This document shows, piece after piece, positions 8,695 to 16,340 of a stretch of DNA of 64,000 bases. A program made the position numbers and the translations under genes. How positions within the stretch are numbered: position 1 is the stretch's first letter; the number at the start of each line of letters is the position of its first letter. The stretch is from NCBI GenBank assembly GCA_042091275.1, contig JBELHR010000003.1, forward strand, positions 28,338 to 92,337, written 5' to 3'. The notes under the pieces were generated by a model. It was given only the letters and a program-made list of their open reading frames with translations, was not told where the DNA came from and ran no database searches. This stretch comes from JBELHR01 sp042091275 (GTDB taxonomy: Bacteria; Bacteroidota; Bacteroidia; Flavobacteriales; Flavobacteriaceae).

Positions 8695-9996
8695 ATGAAA
8701 GAACCAATATTTACGGACGACGTTATCGTCTTTGGCCTGCTTATGATTTGCTTGGGCTTTACCTTTTATACTTCCAGTCTAAAACAAGGATTTTGGTCCA
8801 AGTATTACAAAGTTATCCCGGCACTTTTGATGTGTTATTTATTACCTGCCATATTGAGTTCAGTAGGACTGATAGCACCGGAGTGGTTTACTGTAAATGA
8901 ACTAAACCAAAAGATACAGCATCAATCGGAGCTCTACAATGTGGCAAAAAACTACCTCCTTCCCGCTGCTCTGATATTAATGACGCTGAGTATAGACTTG
9001 AAAGCAGTCTTTAATCTCGGTCCAAAAGCCCTAATCATGTTTTTCACAGGAACTGTTGGAATCATAATTGGAGGTCCAATTGCGCTATTAGTACTTTCAC
9101 TAATATCACCTGAAATCTTATCAGGAGCTGGCCCAGACGAAGTTTGGAGAGGTCTAGCGACCATAGCTGGAAGTTGGATAGGCGGAGGTGCCAACCAAAC
9201 CGCTATGTATGAAATATACGGTTACAATCCGCAAAAGTATGGTGCAATGGTATTTGTAGATATTATCGTAGCAAATATCTGGATGGCTGTTTTACTTTTT
9301 GGAATTGGAAAATCGGCAGCTATTGACAAATGGCTCAAGGCGGATAATTCGGCTATTGAAGCTCTAAAGTCAAAGATGAGTAATTATTCCGAAAGTGTTC
9401 AACGTGAAGCCACCTTGACAGATTATATGATTGTTCTTGGAATAGCATTTTTTGGGGTGGGAATAGCCCATTTTGGCGCTCAAGGCATGACTGCCTTTCT
9501 CAAATCGAATTTTAGTTCCATTCAAGATCCTGCTCATTTTCTAAGTTTTTTAAATTCGAAATTCTTTTGGATGATTTCCATTGCAACCTTGCTCGGAATC
9601 CTACTCTCTTATACTCCGATAAAAAAGTTTGAAGGTATGGGAGCCAGTAAAATTGGATCGGTTTTTATCTATATCCTAGTTGCTACAATTGGAATGAAAA
9701 TGGATCTCACTCAAATATTTGACAATCCAATTTTATTAGTTATTGGTCTATTGTGGATGCTAATTCACGTTCTATTGATGTTTGGTGTTGCAAAAATTAT
9801 AAGAGCACCCTATTTTTTCCTTGCCGTAGGCTCCAAAGCAAATATTGGTGGGGCTGCAAGTGCACCCGTTATAGCAGCAGCTTTTCACCCTTCTCTTGCG
9901 ACTGTCGGAGTCTTGTTAGCGGTGATGGGTTATGCAGTTGGTACGTTCGGAGCCATCCTATGTGCGCAACTTATGGAATTAGTAAGTCAAGTGTAG
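8695..9996 (+). CDS. DUF819 family membrane protein
   Basis: This 433-residue protein has about 10-12 hydrophobic segments and matches the DUF819 (YjcL-like) integral membrane family. Typical stretches are NYLLPAALILMTLSIDLKAV, TIAGSWIGGGANQTAM and SKANIGGAASAPVIAAAFHPSLATVGVLLAV. The internally repeated glycine-rich GGGAN/GGAAS motifs recall transporters with inverted repeats. The function is unknown; a carrier role is plausible. It is the last gene of the operon, 4 bases after galactokinase, so it may move a substrate or product of the same pathway. No terminator is visible after it. Confidence 0.85.
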   Translation: MKEPIFTDDVIVFGLLMICLGFTFYTSSLKQGFWSKYYKVIPALLMCYLLPAILSSVGLIAPEWFTVNELNQKIQHQSELYNVAKNYLLPAALILMTLSIDLKAVFNLGPKALIMFFTGTVGIIIGGPIALLVLSLISPEILSGAGPDEVWRGLATIAGSWIGGGANQTAMYEIYGYNPQKYGAMVFVDIIVANIWMAVLLFGIGKSAAIDKWLKADNSAIEALKSKMSNYSESVQREATLTDYMIVLGIAFFGVGIAHFGAQGMTAFLKSNFSSIQDPAHFLSFLNSKFFWMISIATLLGILLSYTPIKKFEGMGASKIGSVFIYILVATIGMKMDLTQIFDNPILLVIGLLWMLIHVLLMFGVAKIIRAPYFFLAVGSKANIGGAASAPVIAAAFHPSLATVGVLLAVMGYAVGTFGAILCAQLMELVSQV

Positions 9997-10014
9997 CAGT
10001 TTAGGCTAATTTCC

Positions 10015-10044
10015 TTGTGATTATTAAAAAAAAGAAGATATTTG
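10015..10044 (+). promoter_or_regulatory. Promoter of the DUF4369 gene
   Basis: TTG (10015-10017), a 19-base spacer and GATATTTG (10037-10044) match the Bacteroidetes housekeeping promoter with one mismatch in the -7 box. It ends 29 bases before the start codon. Confidence 0.5.
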
Positions 10045-10073
10045 CAGCTCTTTAATTTGAACCTATTCAACCT

Positions 10074-10760
10074 ATGAAAAAGTTATTTACTATTCTTGTC
10101 CTTAGTGCTTTGTTATCGAGCTGTGATTCGAGTCCAAAACACAATATGTTTGTAAATGGAAGTGTTCAAGGATTAAAAAAAGGAACGCTTTATTTACAAA
10201 AAGTAGAGGACTCCTTATTTGTTTCAGTGGATTCCCTAGAAGTTGCAGGAAATGGTAACTTTAAAATGAGTGCCTATTTAGAAGATGCGGAAATGTATTT
10301 TCTAAACTTAGATAACAATCCCAATTTCAACCTAGCCTTCTTCGGTGAACCTGGAAATATAACGGTTAATACCAATCTAGAAGATTTTGCCTTAGATGCA
10401 AAAGTTGCAGGATCCAAAAACCAAGCGCTTTTGGAAGACTATAACAAAATGGCTAAAAGATTCAACAATGCAAGACTCGATATTGTAAAAGCTGGATTTG
10501 AGGCACAACAGAGTCAAGACGCAAAAAAAATAGACAGTTTAAATAAGGCTTCTGAAAATTTAATCATTCGAAGATATTATTACACAACTAATTTTGCTGT
10601 GAATAATGGAGATTATGAAGTTGCCCCTTACCTCGGTTTGACCGAACTATACAACGCGACCAATAAATTACTCGACACCATAGAGACTTCCATGAGTCCG
10701 GAAGTTGGAAACTCGAAATACGGGCGAGCATTAAAGACCTTGATAGAATCTAGAAAATAA
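10074..10760 (+). CDS. DUF4369 domain lipoprotein
   Basis: The 228-residue protein has an N-terminal lipoprotein signal (MKKLFTILVLSALLSSC, Cys17 as lipid site) and then a beta-rich DUF4369 domain (FVNGSVQGLKKGTLYLQKVEDSLFVSVDSLEV...GNFKMSAYLEDAEMYFLNLDN). In Bacteroidetes this domain usually stands N-terminal to a thioredoxin-like domain of envelope disulfide or thiol proteins. Here the thioredoxin part is absent and the C-terminal half is helical, with no CxxC. It is likely anchored in the envelope; no biochemical role can be assigned. It has its own promoter and shares a bidirectional terminator with the convergent DUF4442 gene. Confidence 0.85.
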   Translation: MKKLFTILVLSALLSSCDSSPKHNMFVNGSVQGLKKGTLYLQKVEDSLFVSVDSLEVAGNGNFKMSAYLEDAEMYFLNLDNNPNFNLAFFGEPGNITVNTNLEDFALDAKVAGSKNQALLEDYNKMAKRFNNARLDIVKAGFEAQQSQDAKKIDSLNKASENLIIRRYYYTTNFAVNNGDYEVAPYLGLTELYNATNKLLDTIETSMSPEVGNSKYGRALKTLIESRK

Positions 10761-10761
10761 A

Positions 10762-10790
10762 AAAAGCCCTCAATCGAGGGCTTTTTTTTA
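10762..10790. terminator. Bidirectional intrinsic terminator
   Basis: The stem AGCCCTC-AATC-GAGGGCT is flanked by an A-run on one side and a T-run on the other. It serves both the DUF4369 gene (+) and the DUF4442 gene (-), whose stop codon lies at its edge. Confidence 0.9.
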
Positions 10791-11243
10791 TCGTTTTGTT
10801 TTCTTTTTAATACTCCAAGTATAGCTGTAATTGGAAACTATTTGATTATCCTCATTTCTTCCAGTGGATCGCATGGTCAATACGACTCCCTCACCGGTCT
10901 CTAAAGCCTGCTCAATAGCGTCATCTACTAAGTGCCCATCTTCGCAAACAAATCGAATTCTTCCTGTAGCCTTCTTTACGAACTCTCCCTCGTGCTTTAC
11001 AACCAACATGGAAAAAGCCTCTTTTCGGATACTGAGCTTTTTGATCAAAAGCGCACCTGTACTGAGTTCTGAGGCCATAGATTGAACCGCAAAATACATA
11101 GATTTGAAAGGATTTTGATTAATCCATCGATGCTTAACCCCCACTACACAAAGGTCGTTTGTAATTTCTTTTACCCGAACTCCACAGATAAATGCTGAGG
11201 GTAATTTTAGAGTCAAAAAGGAATTAAGTTTACTAGGAGTCAT
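10788..11243 (-). CDS. DUF4442 hotdog-fold protein (thioesterase-like)
   Basis: This 151-residue protein resembles the DUF4442 family, which has a hotdog fold related to acyl-CoA thioesterases. Recognisable parts are KLNSFLTLKLPSAFICGVRV, VKHRWINQNPFKSMYFAVQSMASELSTG (the family's N-P-F-x-S-x-Y/H-x-A-x-x-x-x-A-x-E motif) and a final strand of YSWTYSIK type. The longest frame starts at 11279. I chose ATG 11243 because a promoter -7 box (CAAAAGTA on the plus strand, 11255-11262) lies between the two, and family members tend to start just before the (T/S)xxKLNxF segment. The substrate is unknown; an acyl-thioester is likely by fold. Confidence 0.8.
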   Translation of the reverse strand: MTPSKLNSFLTLKLPSAFICGVRVKEITNDLCVVGVKHRWINQNPFKSMYFAVQSMASELSTGALLIKKLSIRKEAFSMLVVKHEGEFVKKATGRIRFVCEDGHLVDDAIEQALETGEGVVLTMRSTGRNEDNQIVSNYSYTWSIKKKTKR

Positions 11244-11254
11244 AAGTTTTTTTC

Positions 11255-11283
11255 CAAAAGTAACATAATTTTCAAACAATCAA
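11255..11283 (-). promoter_or_regulatory. Promoter of the DUF4442 gene
   Basis: Read on the minus strand this is TTG, an 18-base spacer and TACTTTTG, an exact TAnnTTTG box. It ends 11 bases before the ATG at 11243, which supports that start over the upstream ATG at 11279. Confidence 0.5.
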
Positions 11284-11328
11284 AATGTTAATTATATGTT
11301 AAATAACCATATAAGAAGGTACTTTGTA

Positions 11329-11360
11329 TTGCATAATACCTTTCTTTATATGTATATTTG
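11329..11360 (+). promoter_or_regulatory. Promoter of the DUF4870-PadR-PspC-DUF2807 operon
   Basis: TTG (11329-11331), a 21-base spacer and TATATTTG (11353-11360) match the Bacteroidetes promoter exactly. It ends 27 bases before an ATG at 11388 that sits just before the assembly gap. Confidence 0.65.
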
Positions 11361-11387
11361 TTATAGATAATACCAAACCAAACATAT

Positions 11388-11943
11388 ATGCCTNNNNNNN
11401 NNNNNNNNNNNNNNNNNNNNNNNNNNNNNNNNNNNNNNNNNNNNNNNNNNNNNNNNNNNNNNNNNNNNNNNNNNNNNNNNNNNNNNNNNNNNNGATTTAA
11501 ATAACGCTTCTCTAATCCATTTTTCGGCTTTGATTAATTACTTAATCCCGATTTGGGGCGTAATTGGTCCCCTCATCTTTTGGAGCTTAAAAAAAGATCA
11601 AAGCAGATTCCTCGACGATCAAGGGAGACGTGCAATTAATTTTAATTTGAGTTTTACCTTATATGCCTATATCCTCGGAACAACTTCCGTACTATTTTTC
11701 TTTAATAAAATAGATAACCTATCGTTTAACTTTTTAAAACCAAACCATTTCCATTATGATTCATTTACTACAACATTTAGTCAATTTGATTTTAACCTTT
11801 TTCACTTCCTTGGGATAACAAGTATTGTTGCCTTGATCGAATTAATTCGGGTAGTTCTCGTATGCAACGCAGGTCTTCAGATCAGAAAAGGGAATTCCAT
11901 ATACTACCCTTTAAGTATTAACTTTTTAAAAATAAATCCATAG
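11388..11943 (+). CDS. DUF4870 family membrane protein (start region in assembly gap)
   Basis: After the gap the frame is open from base 11494 (DLNNASLIHFSALINYLIPIWGVIGPLIFWSLKKDQSRFLDDQGRRAINFNLSFTLYAYIL). This is the typical DUF4870 pattern of two or more membrane helices and a D.QG..A.NF motif. The remaining C-terminal helices end at 11943. The ATG at 11388, one promoter-leader length after a strong promoter, is the likely start, but the 100-N run hides the join and the frame relation is unknown. The TTG at 11530 is internal, since homology extends upstream of it. These small proteins are often found with PadR and PspC genes. The function is unknown, probably envelope-related. Confidence 0.7.
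11394..11493. other. Assembly gap (100 N)
   Basis: A run of exactly 100 N, the usual placeholder for a gap of unknown size. It lies in the 5' part of the DUF4870 gene. No shared sequence was seen on the two flanks. Confidence 0.99.
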
Positions 11944-11948
11944 AACTT

Positions 11949-12284
11949 ATGAAAATTGAAAATGCAAAAGCGCAGATGCGTAAGGGAGTTCTGGAATATT
12001 GTATCTTATCCCTGCTCGTGGATAAAGACGCTTATACCTCGGAGATATTATCCACTCTCAAAGATTCAGAGATGATTGTAGTGGAAGGGACAATATACCC
12101 CCTTCTAACAAGACTGAAGAATGCGGGCTTGCTCGCCTATAGATGGGAAGAATCAACCTCCGGACCACCGAGAAAATATTATGCTTTAACCGAAACTGGA
12201 AAACTCTTTTTAAAGGAACTAGACCAGAGTTGGAAACACCTTATCAAATCCGTAAACAATATTACCGAACCAAAAAAGAAATAA
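11949..12284 (+). CDS. PadR-family transcriptional regulator
   Basis: The 111-residue protein matches the PadR winged-helix family. The N-terminal MRKGVLEYCILSLLVDKDAYTSEILSTL helix-turn-helix part is followed by VVEGTIYPLLTRLKNAGLLAYRWEESTSGPPRKYYALTETGKLFLKEL, which holds the diagnostic EGTIYPLL and P.RKYY.LT.G motifs. It is a short PadR without a long C-terminal dimer helix. It starts 5 bases after the DUF4870 gene and ends 1 base before the PspC gene. Such PadR regulators usually repress their own operon, here inferred to respond to envelope or membrane stress. Confidence 0.92.
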   Translation: MKIENAKAQMRKGVLEYCILSLLVDKDAYTSEILSTLKDSEMIVVEGTIYPLLTRLKNAGLLAYRWEESTSGPPRKYYALTETGKLFLKELDQSWKHLIKSVNNITEPKKK

Positions 12285-12285
12285 A

Positions 12286-13854
12286 ATGAACAAGACAATA
12301 AATATAAACTTAGGAGGAATATTTTTCCATATAGACGAGCAGGCATACACGGCCCTTCGAACCTATTTGGATAGAATTAGTAGGTCGCTCTCGGAGGATT
12401 CCCAAGGTAAAGAAGAAATTATTAACGATATCGAAATGCGTATATCAGAAATCCTTTCCGAGCGCATAAAAGATAGCCGTCAAGTGGTATCTCTAAACGA
12501 CATTGAAGATATTATTCAGATCATGGGTAAACCCGAGGACTATGAGATAGAATCCGACTATACTGCAGAAACGCCTCCCTATTCTGGAAGAAGAACTTCT
12601 AACAGAAAGTTATATAGAGATGCAGACGACAGCTTTATGGGTGGGGTTTGTTCTGGTTTAGGACATTATTTTGGAATAGAAGCCATATGGTTAAGACTTC
12701 TTTTTCTAGTCCTATTTTTCGGATTAGGAACTGGACTTGTCTTATACTTTATACTCTGGATTCTGATACCTCAAGCCATTACAACGGCAGAAAAACTGGA
12801 AATGGAAGGTAGTAGAGTCGATATTAACAACATCGAAAAGCGAGTTAGACAAGAATATAACGACTTGGAACAGCGCGTGAGAGATGGAGATTATGTCAAT
12901 AAGACCAAAAATGGTTTTCAAAGTTTCCTCGATAGCCTGGGAAAGCTTTTAGTCGGACTTCTTAGATTTTTTACTAAGATTTTCGGCGTAATCTTTATAA
13001 TTACAGGAGCATTTGGACTTTTAGGAATTATAATAGCTGGTTTTACTGCAGGTGGAATAGGTATTTTAGATATGGGACAAGACAGTATCATCTATCCTTA
13101 TTTCTTTTACGATAGCATCTTGCCTTTTTGGGTCTTGATTTCAACTTTTGCAATCTTAGCTGCGGTTCCATTTATCCTATTCTTTGCGTTGGGAATGGGA
13201 ATACTTACCAACCGAAATCCTGTGGGTAAAGTAACTGGTTTTACACTTCTAGGTCTGTGGTTAGCAGCTCTTTTTATAGTATCCTTTGCAGCGGCTGAAT
13301 ACGCTAATTTACACAATGTGAAGAGGGAGTTTTCAACAGAATACGAGTTATCGATTGAGCCGGGTGATACTCTAAATTTAACCATGAGGAATAATTCAAA
13401 ATTGATAGGTTACGACGATTTACTGTATCGCGAAGAAAACAAGCTCGTAGAAATTGATGGTATGGATCAAGTTTACAGCGATAATATTAATTTAAATATT
13501 GTCAATTCAGAGAGTAATAGAGCGTATTATACCATTACAAAAGAGGCTTTTGGGAAAAACTCAAATACGGCTAGACGCAATGCTAGACAACTAGAATTTG
13601 GTCATCGATCCGATGAAAATACACTAGAAATAAATGGCTACTTTCTGGGAGAATTAAAAAATTATAACGACGAACTCGAAATAGATGTAACAATTTACCT
13701 TCCAGACTCGTCTACTATATATCTGGACAGGAAAACGACAAAATTCTTAAACAGAACAGATAATAAACAAGGTTTAAACTCGAGAGAATTGGTAGATCAC
13801 CATTTTCAAATGAACTCGGGAGATCTAAATTGTCTGGATTGCAATCTTAATTAA
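12286..13854 (+). CDS. PspC domain membrane protein
   Basis: The 522 residues comprise an N-terminal cytosolic part (INLGGIFFHIDEQAYTALRTYLDRISRSL, with a conserved E-I-I-N-D-I-E-x-R segment), then a PspC domain at about residues 100-165 (KLYRDADDSFMGGVCSGLGHYFGIEAIWLRLLFLVLFF). Further membrane helices (about 230-350) and a long extracytoplasmic beta-rich C-terminus follow. This is the Bacteroidetes form of the phage-shock protein C family, in which PspC is fused to an envelope-side domain. It follows padR by one base. It probably acts in sensing or tolerating membrane stress; its partner proteins have not been identified from sequence. Confidence 0.88.
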   Translation: MNKTININLGGIFFHIDEQAYTALRTYLDRISRSLSEDSQGKEEIINDIEMRISEILSERIKDSRQVVSLNDIEDIIQIMGKPEDYEIESDYTAETPPYSGRRTSNRKLYRDADDSFMGGVCSGLGHYFGIEAIWLRLLFLVLFFGLGTGLVLYFILWILIPQAITTAEKLEMEGSRVDINNIEKRVRQEYNDLEQRVRDGDYVNKTKNGFQSFLDSLGKLLVGLLRFFTKIFGVIFIITGAFGLLGIIIAGFTAGGIGILDMGQDSIIYPYFFYDSILPFWVLISTFAILAAVPFILFFALGMGILTNRNPVGKVTGFTLLGLWLAALFIVSFAAAEYANLHNVKREFSTEYELSIEPGDTLNLTMRNNSKLIGYDDLLYREENKLVEIDGMDQVYSDNINLNIVNSESNRAYYTITKEAFGKNSNTARRNARQLEFGHRSDENTLEINGYFLGELKNYNDELEIDVTIYLPDSSTIYLDRKTTKFLNRTDNKQGLNSRELVDHHFQMNSGDLNCLDCNLN

Positions 13855-13872
13855 CAAAATAAAAACCAAGCT

Positions 13873-14589
13873 ATGAAAACAATTAAAAGTTTTAGTCTAA
13901 TTGCATTTGTTGCCTTATTTGTTTCATCCTGTATCAGTTTTAACGGAATGCAAGGAAATGGAAATGTAGTAAGAGAGAACAGAAACATTCAAGAGGATTT
14001 CGATGCTATATCCATAAGTACCGGGATTAGTGCACGTCTTATAACTGGAGAAGCTTCAGAGGTTATTGTAGAATCAGATGAAAACCTTCAAGAGATGATA
14101 ATTACAGAAGTTGAAGATGGGGTTCTAAAAGTATATAGTAAAGGGAATATCTGGGGAAGGAGTACCAGAAAAGTCTATATTAAAATGCCTAGAGTAGAAA
14201 GTATCAGTTCTCAAAGTGGAAGTAATGTTAAATCTGAATATCCTATTTCTGCATCTGATCTTATGTTGAGCTCTTCGAGCGGAAGTCGAATTGATGTGGA
14301 ACTAAACGCAAAATTCGTCGATGCAGATGTAAGTAGCGGTAGTAGTATTATTTTAAAAGGTTCAGCAGACCAAATAAAAGCAGACGCAAGCAGTGGTTCT
14401 AGTATTAACGGTAGAGCACTCACAGCAGAAGAGGCGGAATTAGACGTAAGCAGCGGTGCATCTATTAGAGTAGATGTCAGTAAATTCTTAAAAGCATCCG
14501 CTTCGAGTGGTGGTTCCATTAGATACACTGGATCACCGGATCAAATATCGGAATCTTCTTCCTCCGGAGGAAGTGTTTCCGGGAGTTAG
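13873..14589 (+). CDS. DUF2807 (head GIN domain) lipoprotein
   Basis: The 238-residue lipoprotein has its lipobox at VSSC (Cys20). It carries a DUF2807 beta-helix-like domain: GNGNVVRENRNIQEDFDAISISTGISARLITGEASEVIVESDENL, then about six Ser/Gly-rich rungs of the SSGSS(I/R) type between residues 130 and 238. These repeats (DVSSGSSI, DASSGSSI, DVSSGASI, SASSGGSI, SSSSGGSV) suggest a right-handed parallel beta solenoid in the envelope. DUF2807 genes commonly follow PspC genes in this phylum. It lies 18 bases after the PspC gene, is last in the operon, and a strong terminator follows. Confidence 0.88.
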   Translation: MKTIKSFSLIAFVALFVSSCISFNGMQGNGNVVRENRNIQEDFDAISISTGISARLITGEASEVIVESDENLQEMIITEVEDGVLKVYSKGNIWGRSTRKVYIKMPRVESISSQSGSNVKSEYPISASDLMLSSSSGSRIDVELNAKFVDADVSSGSSIILKGSADQIKADASSGSSINGRALTAEEAELDVSSGASIRVDVSKFLKASASSGGSIRYTGSPDQISESSSSGGSVSGS

Positions 14590-14593
14590 TCAG

Positions 14594-14625
14594 AAAAAAA
14601 GGTGCTCAGTGAGCACCTTTTTTTT
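14594..14625. terminator. Bidirectional intrinsic terminator
   Basis: The perfect stem GGTGCTC-AGT-GAGCACC (14601-14617) is flanked by seven A and a T-run. It serves DUF2807 (+) and the convergent DUF1254 gene (-). Confidence 0.92.
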
Positions 14626-14638
14626 ATAAGCCTAAATA

Positions 14639-16215
14639 TTATTGCATTTTTTCTACACCTGGCATTTGCCAAACTCGATTCAACACATTTTCTTCTGGCC
14701 AGTACATTCTAAAGGTCAACTCAAATTCAACCCCAGCGCCAGGTGATGGAAGCCAATTGCTTTCCATACTTTCTGGAGCTTTATTTTGAATAAAAATATC
14801 TAGAGATCCGTCCTTATTGTAGGTCATATCCTTCATACTTCCAAGTACATAGCGATCTATAGGGTTATCTACTAAAAAACCCTCTTTTGTATACATAGTG
14901 AGTGACCAAAATCCCTTGACAGATGGGAGTTTATCAGAATCAAAATGTAATTTATATTTATGATCTCCCGAATAGGTGTTTCCATCCACATCCACGGCTG
15001 AATTTGGGTAGATAGCATCTTTAGCCGTATTGGCTCCATAACCAATTTTGGTAATATATGCTCTCAGGGAATAATCTACTCCATATTCTCCCATACCCTT
15101 TGTATTGACAGACCAGCCATTTTGCATTGTTTCAACTTTTGGCTTTGCCGTTATTTCATCGAATTTTTTTTGAATAATCTTTGGGATTTTTTTGATTTCA
15201 ATTTTTTCTAATTCAGAAAACTTAGACATATCAAAAGTCCCTCCTGGAACTATACCTACACTTTTTAATTTCTCCATAAGAGGAGCATCTGCTTTGGTAG
15301 GAGGATTATCCACCATCAAAGCCATCATTTCATTAAAATATTTAATGATGTCCATACCGTCAACTTTCTCTGATGGCACAAAATCATAATCAGGATTTAC
15401 AGATCCTTGGGGTGCAACATAATTTGGATTGTTTCTTTCGGCCAGCGGTTTCGCGACAAGTTTTTTTTGGAAATTCTCAACTTCCGAAACTCCATCCTTA
15501 TCATTTTTTACAGCGACTCTACCAACTAACCAATTTAAACTTGTTTGCGAGCGAACCACCATTAGATCTGAATCAATTTCTCCTTTATAAGAAGGTCCAA
15601 CAAGAGCTATATGCAATTCCCCTTGTCCTGTGGTTCTAGATCCTGGAGACGCTATCACATCTCCAAATGCATTTAAAATTGGCATCAGATAGTAACGTTC
15701 CGTAGCTGGAATATAAACATATAAAGGACCTTTGGACAAGTCGGCAAATATCAAACTATAATAAGTATCTAAATTGGGTCTGACAACTGCCTTAAAAGCA
15801 GCTTTTGGAAATTGCTCAATAGTCGCCCATTGATTATAAGGTGCTTTTCCTCTGCCATCGGGTGCCAAGACATTTGTAGAAAGCTTATGCGTATAGTCCA
15901 TGGTCATTATCGGATAGCCATACANNNNNNNNNNNNNNNNNNNNNNNNNNNNNNNNNNNNNNNNNNNNNNNNNNNNNNNNNNNNNNNNNNNNNNNNNNNN
16001 NNNNNNNNNNNNNNNNNNNNNNNNACATTTGTAGAAAGCTTATGCGTATAGTCCATGGTCATTATCGGATAGCCATACATATAGGCCTCTGCCAATAATT
16101 TGACCGTACTATTTTTTTGCTTTGAATCGGATGCTTTTGAGTCCTTATTTGAGTTGCACGAAATCATTATTAGCGCAAGTCCTATAAAAAAAACGGAAGT
16201 CAGTAATTTTCTCAT
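14639..16215 (-). CDS. DUF1254/DUF1214 lipoprotein, split only by a false assembly gap
   Basis: The gene appears as two pieces around 100 N. The 55 bases before the gap (15870-15924) are repeated exactly after it (16025-16079). Removing one copy and the N run leaves 1422 bases in one frame, giving a 473-residue protein. Its N-terminus MRKLLTSVFFIGLALIMISC is a lipoprotein signal. The remainder has the DUF1254 domain (PNLDTYYSLIFADLSKGPLYVYIPATERYYLMPILNAFGDVIASPGSRTTGQ) and the C-terminal DUF1214 domain (VKGFWSLTMYTKEGFLVDNPIDRYVLGS). The function of these domains is unknown. The TTTATA-rich end shares a terminator with the DUF2807 gene. Confidence 0.9.
15870..16079. repeat. 55-base identical contig overlap on both sides of a 100-N gap
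   Basis: Bases 15870-15924 and 16025-16079 are identical over 55 positions and lie directly at the two edges of the N run (15925-16024). Merging them restores one open frame. This is an unmerged contig overlap, not a biological duplication. Confidence 0.95.
15925..16024. other. Assembly gap (100 N), artefactual
   Basis: The flanks share 55 identical bases and rejoin into one open frame, so no sequence is missing here. Confidence 0.97.
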
Positions 16216-16340
16216 AATTTAAAAAATATTGTTTAATGTTAGTTTTGTCGGGGAGATTGGCTATACCTCTAAGATACAAAAAATTAAAAATGGATTAAAT
16301 CGTTTTTCGTAGTTTTACCAGTTCTAATTATTTTCAATTT

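Noticed and set aside
14211..14528. 105-codon minus-strand frame inside the DUF2807 gene, and other long antisense frames (for example 3715-4218, 22072-22416, 24720-25157)
   Set aside because: They lie opposite well-supported genes, show no family resemblance, and follow from codon bias of the sense genes.
15812..16051. Plus-strand frames across the 100-N gap at 15925 and a supposed partial duplication of the DUF1254 gene
   Set aside because: The duplicate is an assembly overlap, and the antisense frames are shadows of the real gene.
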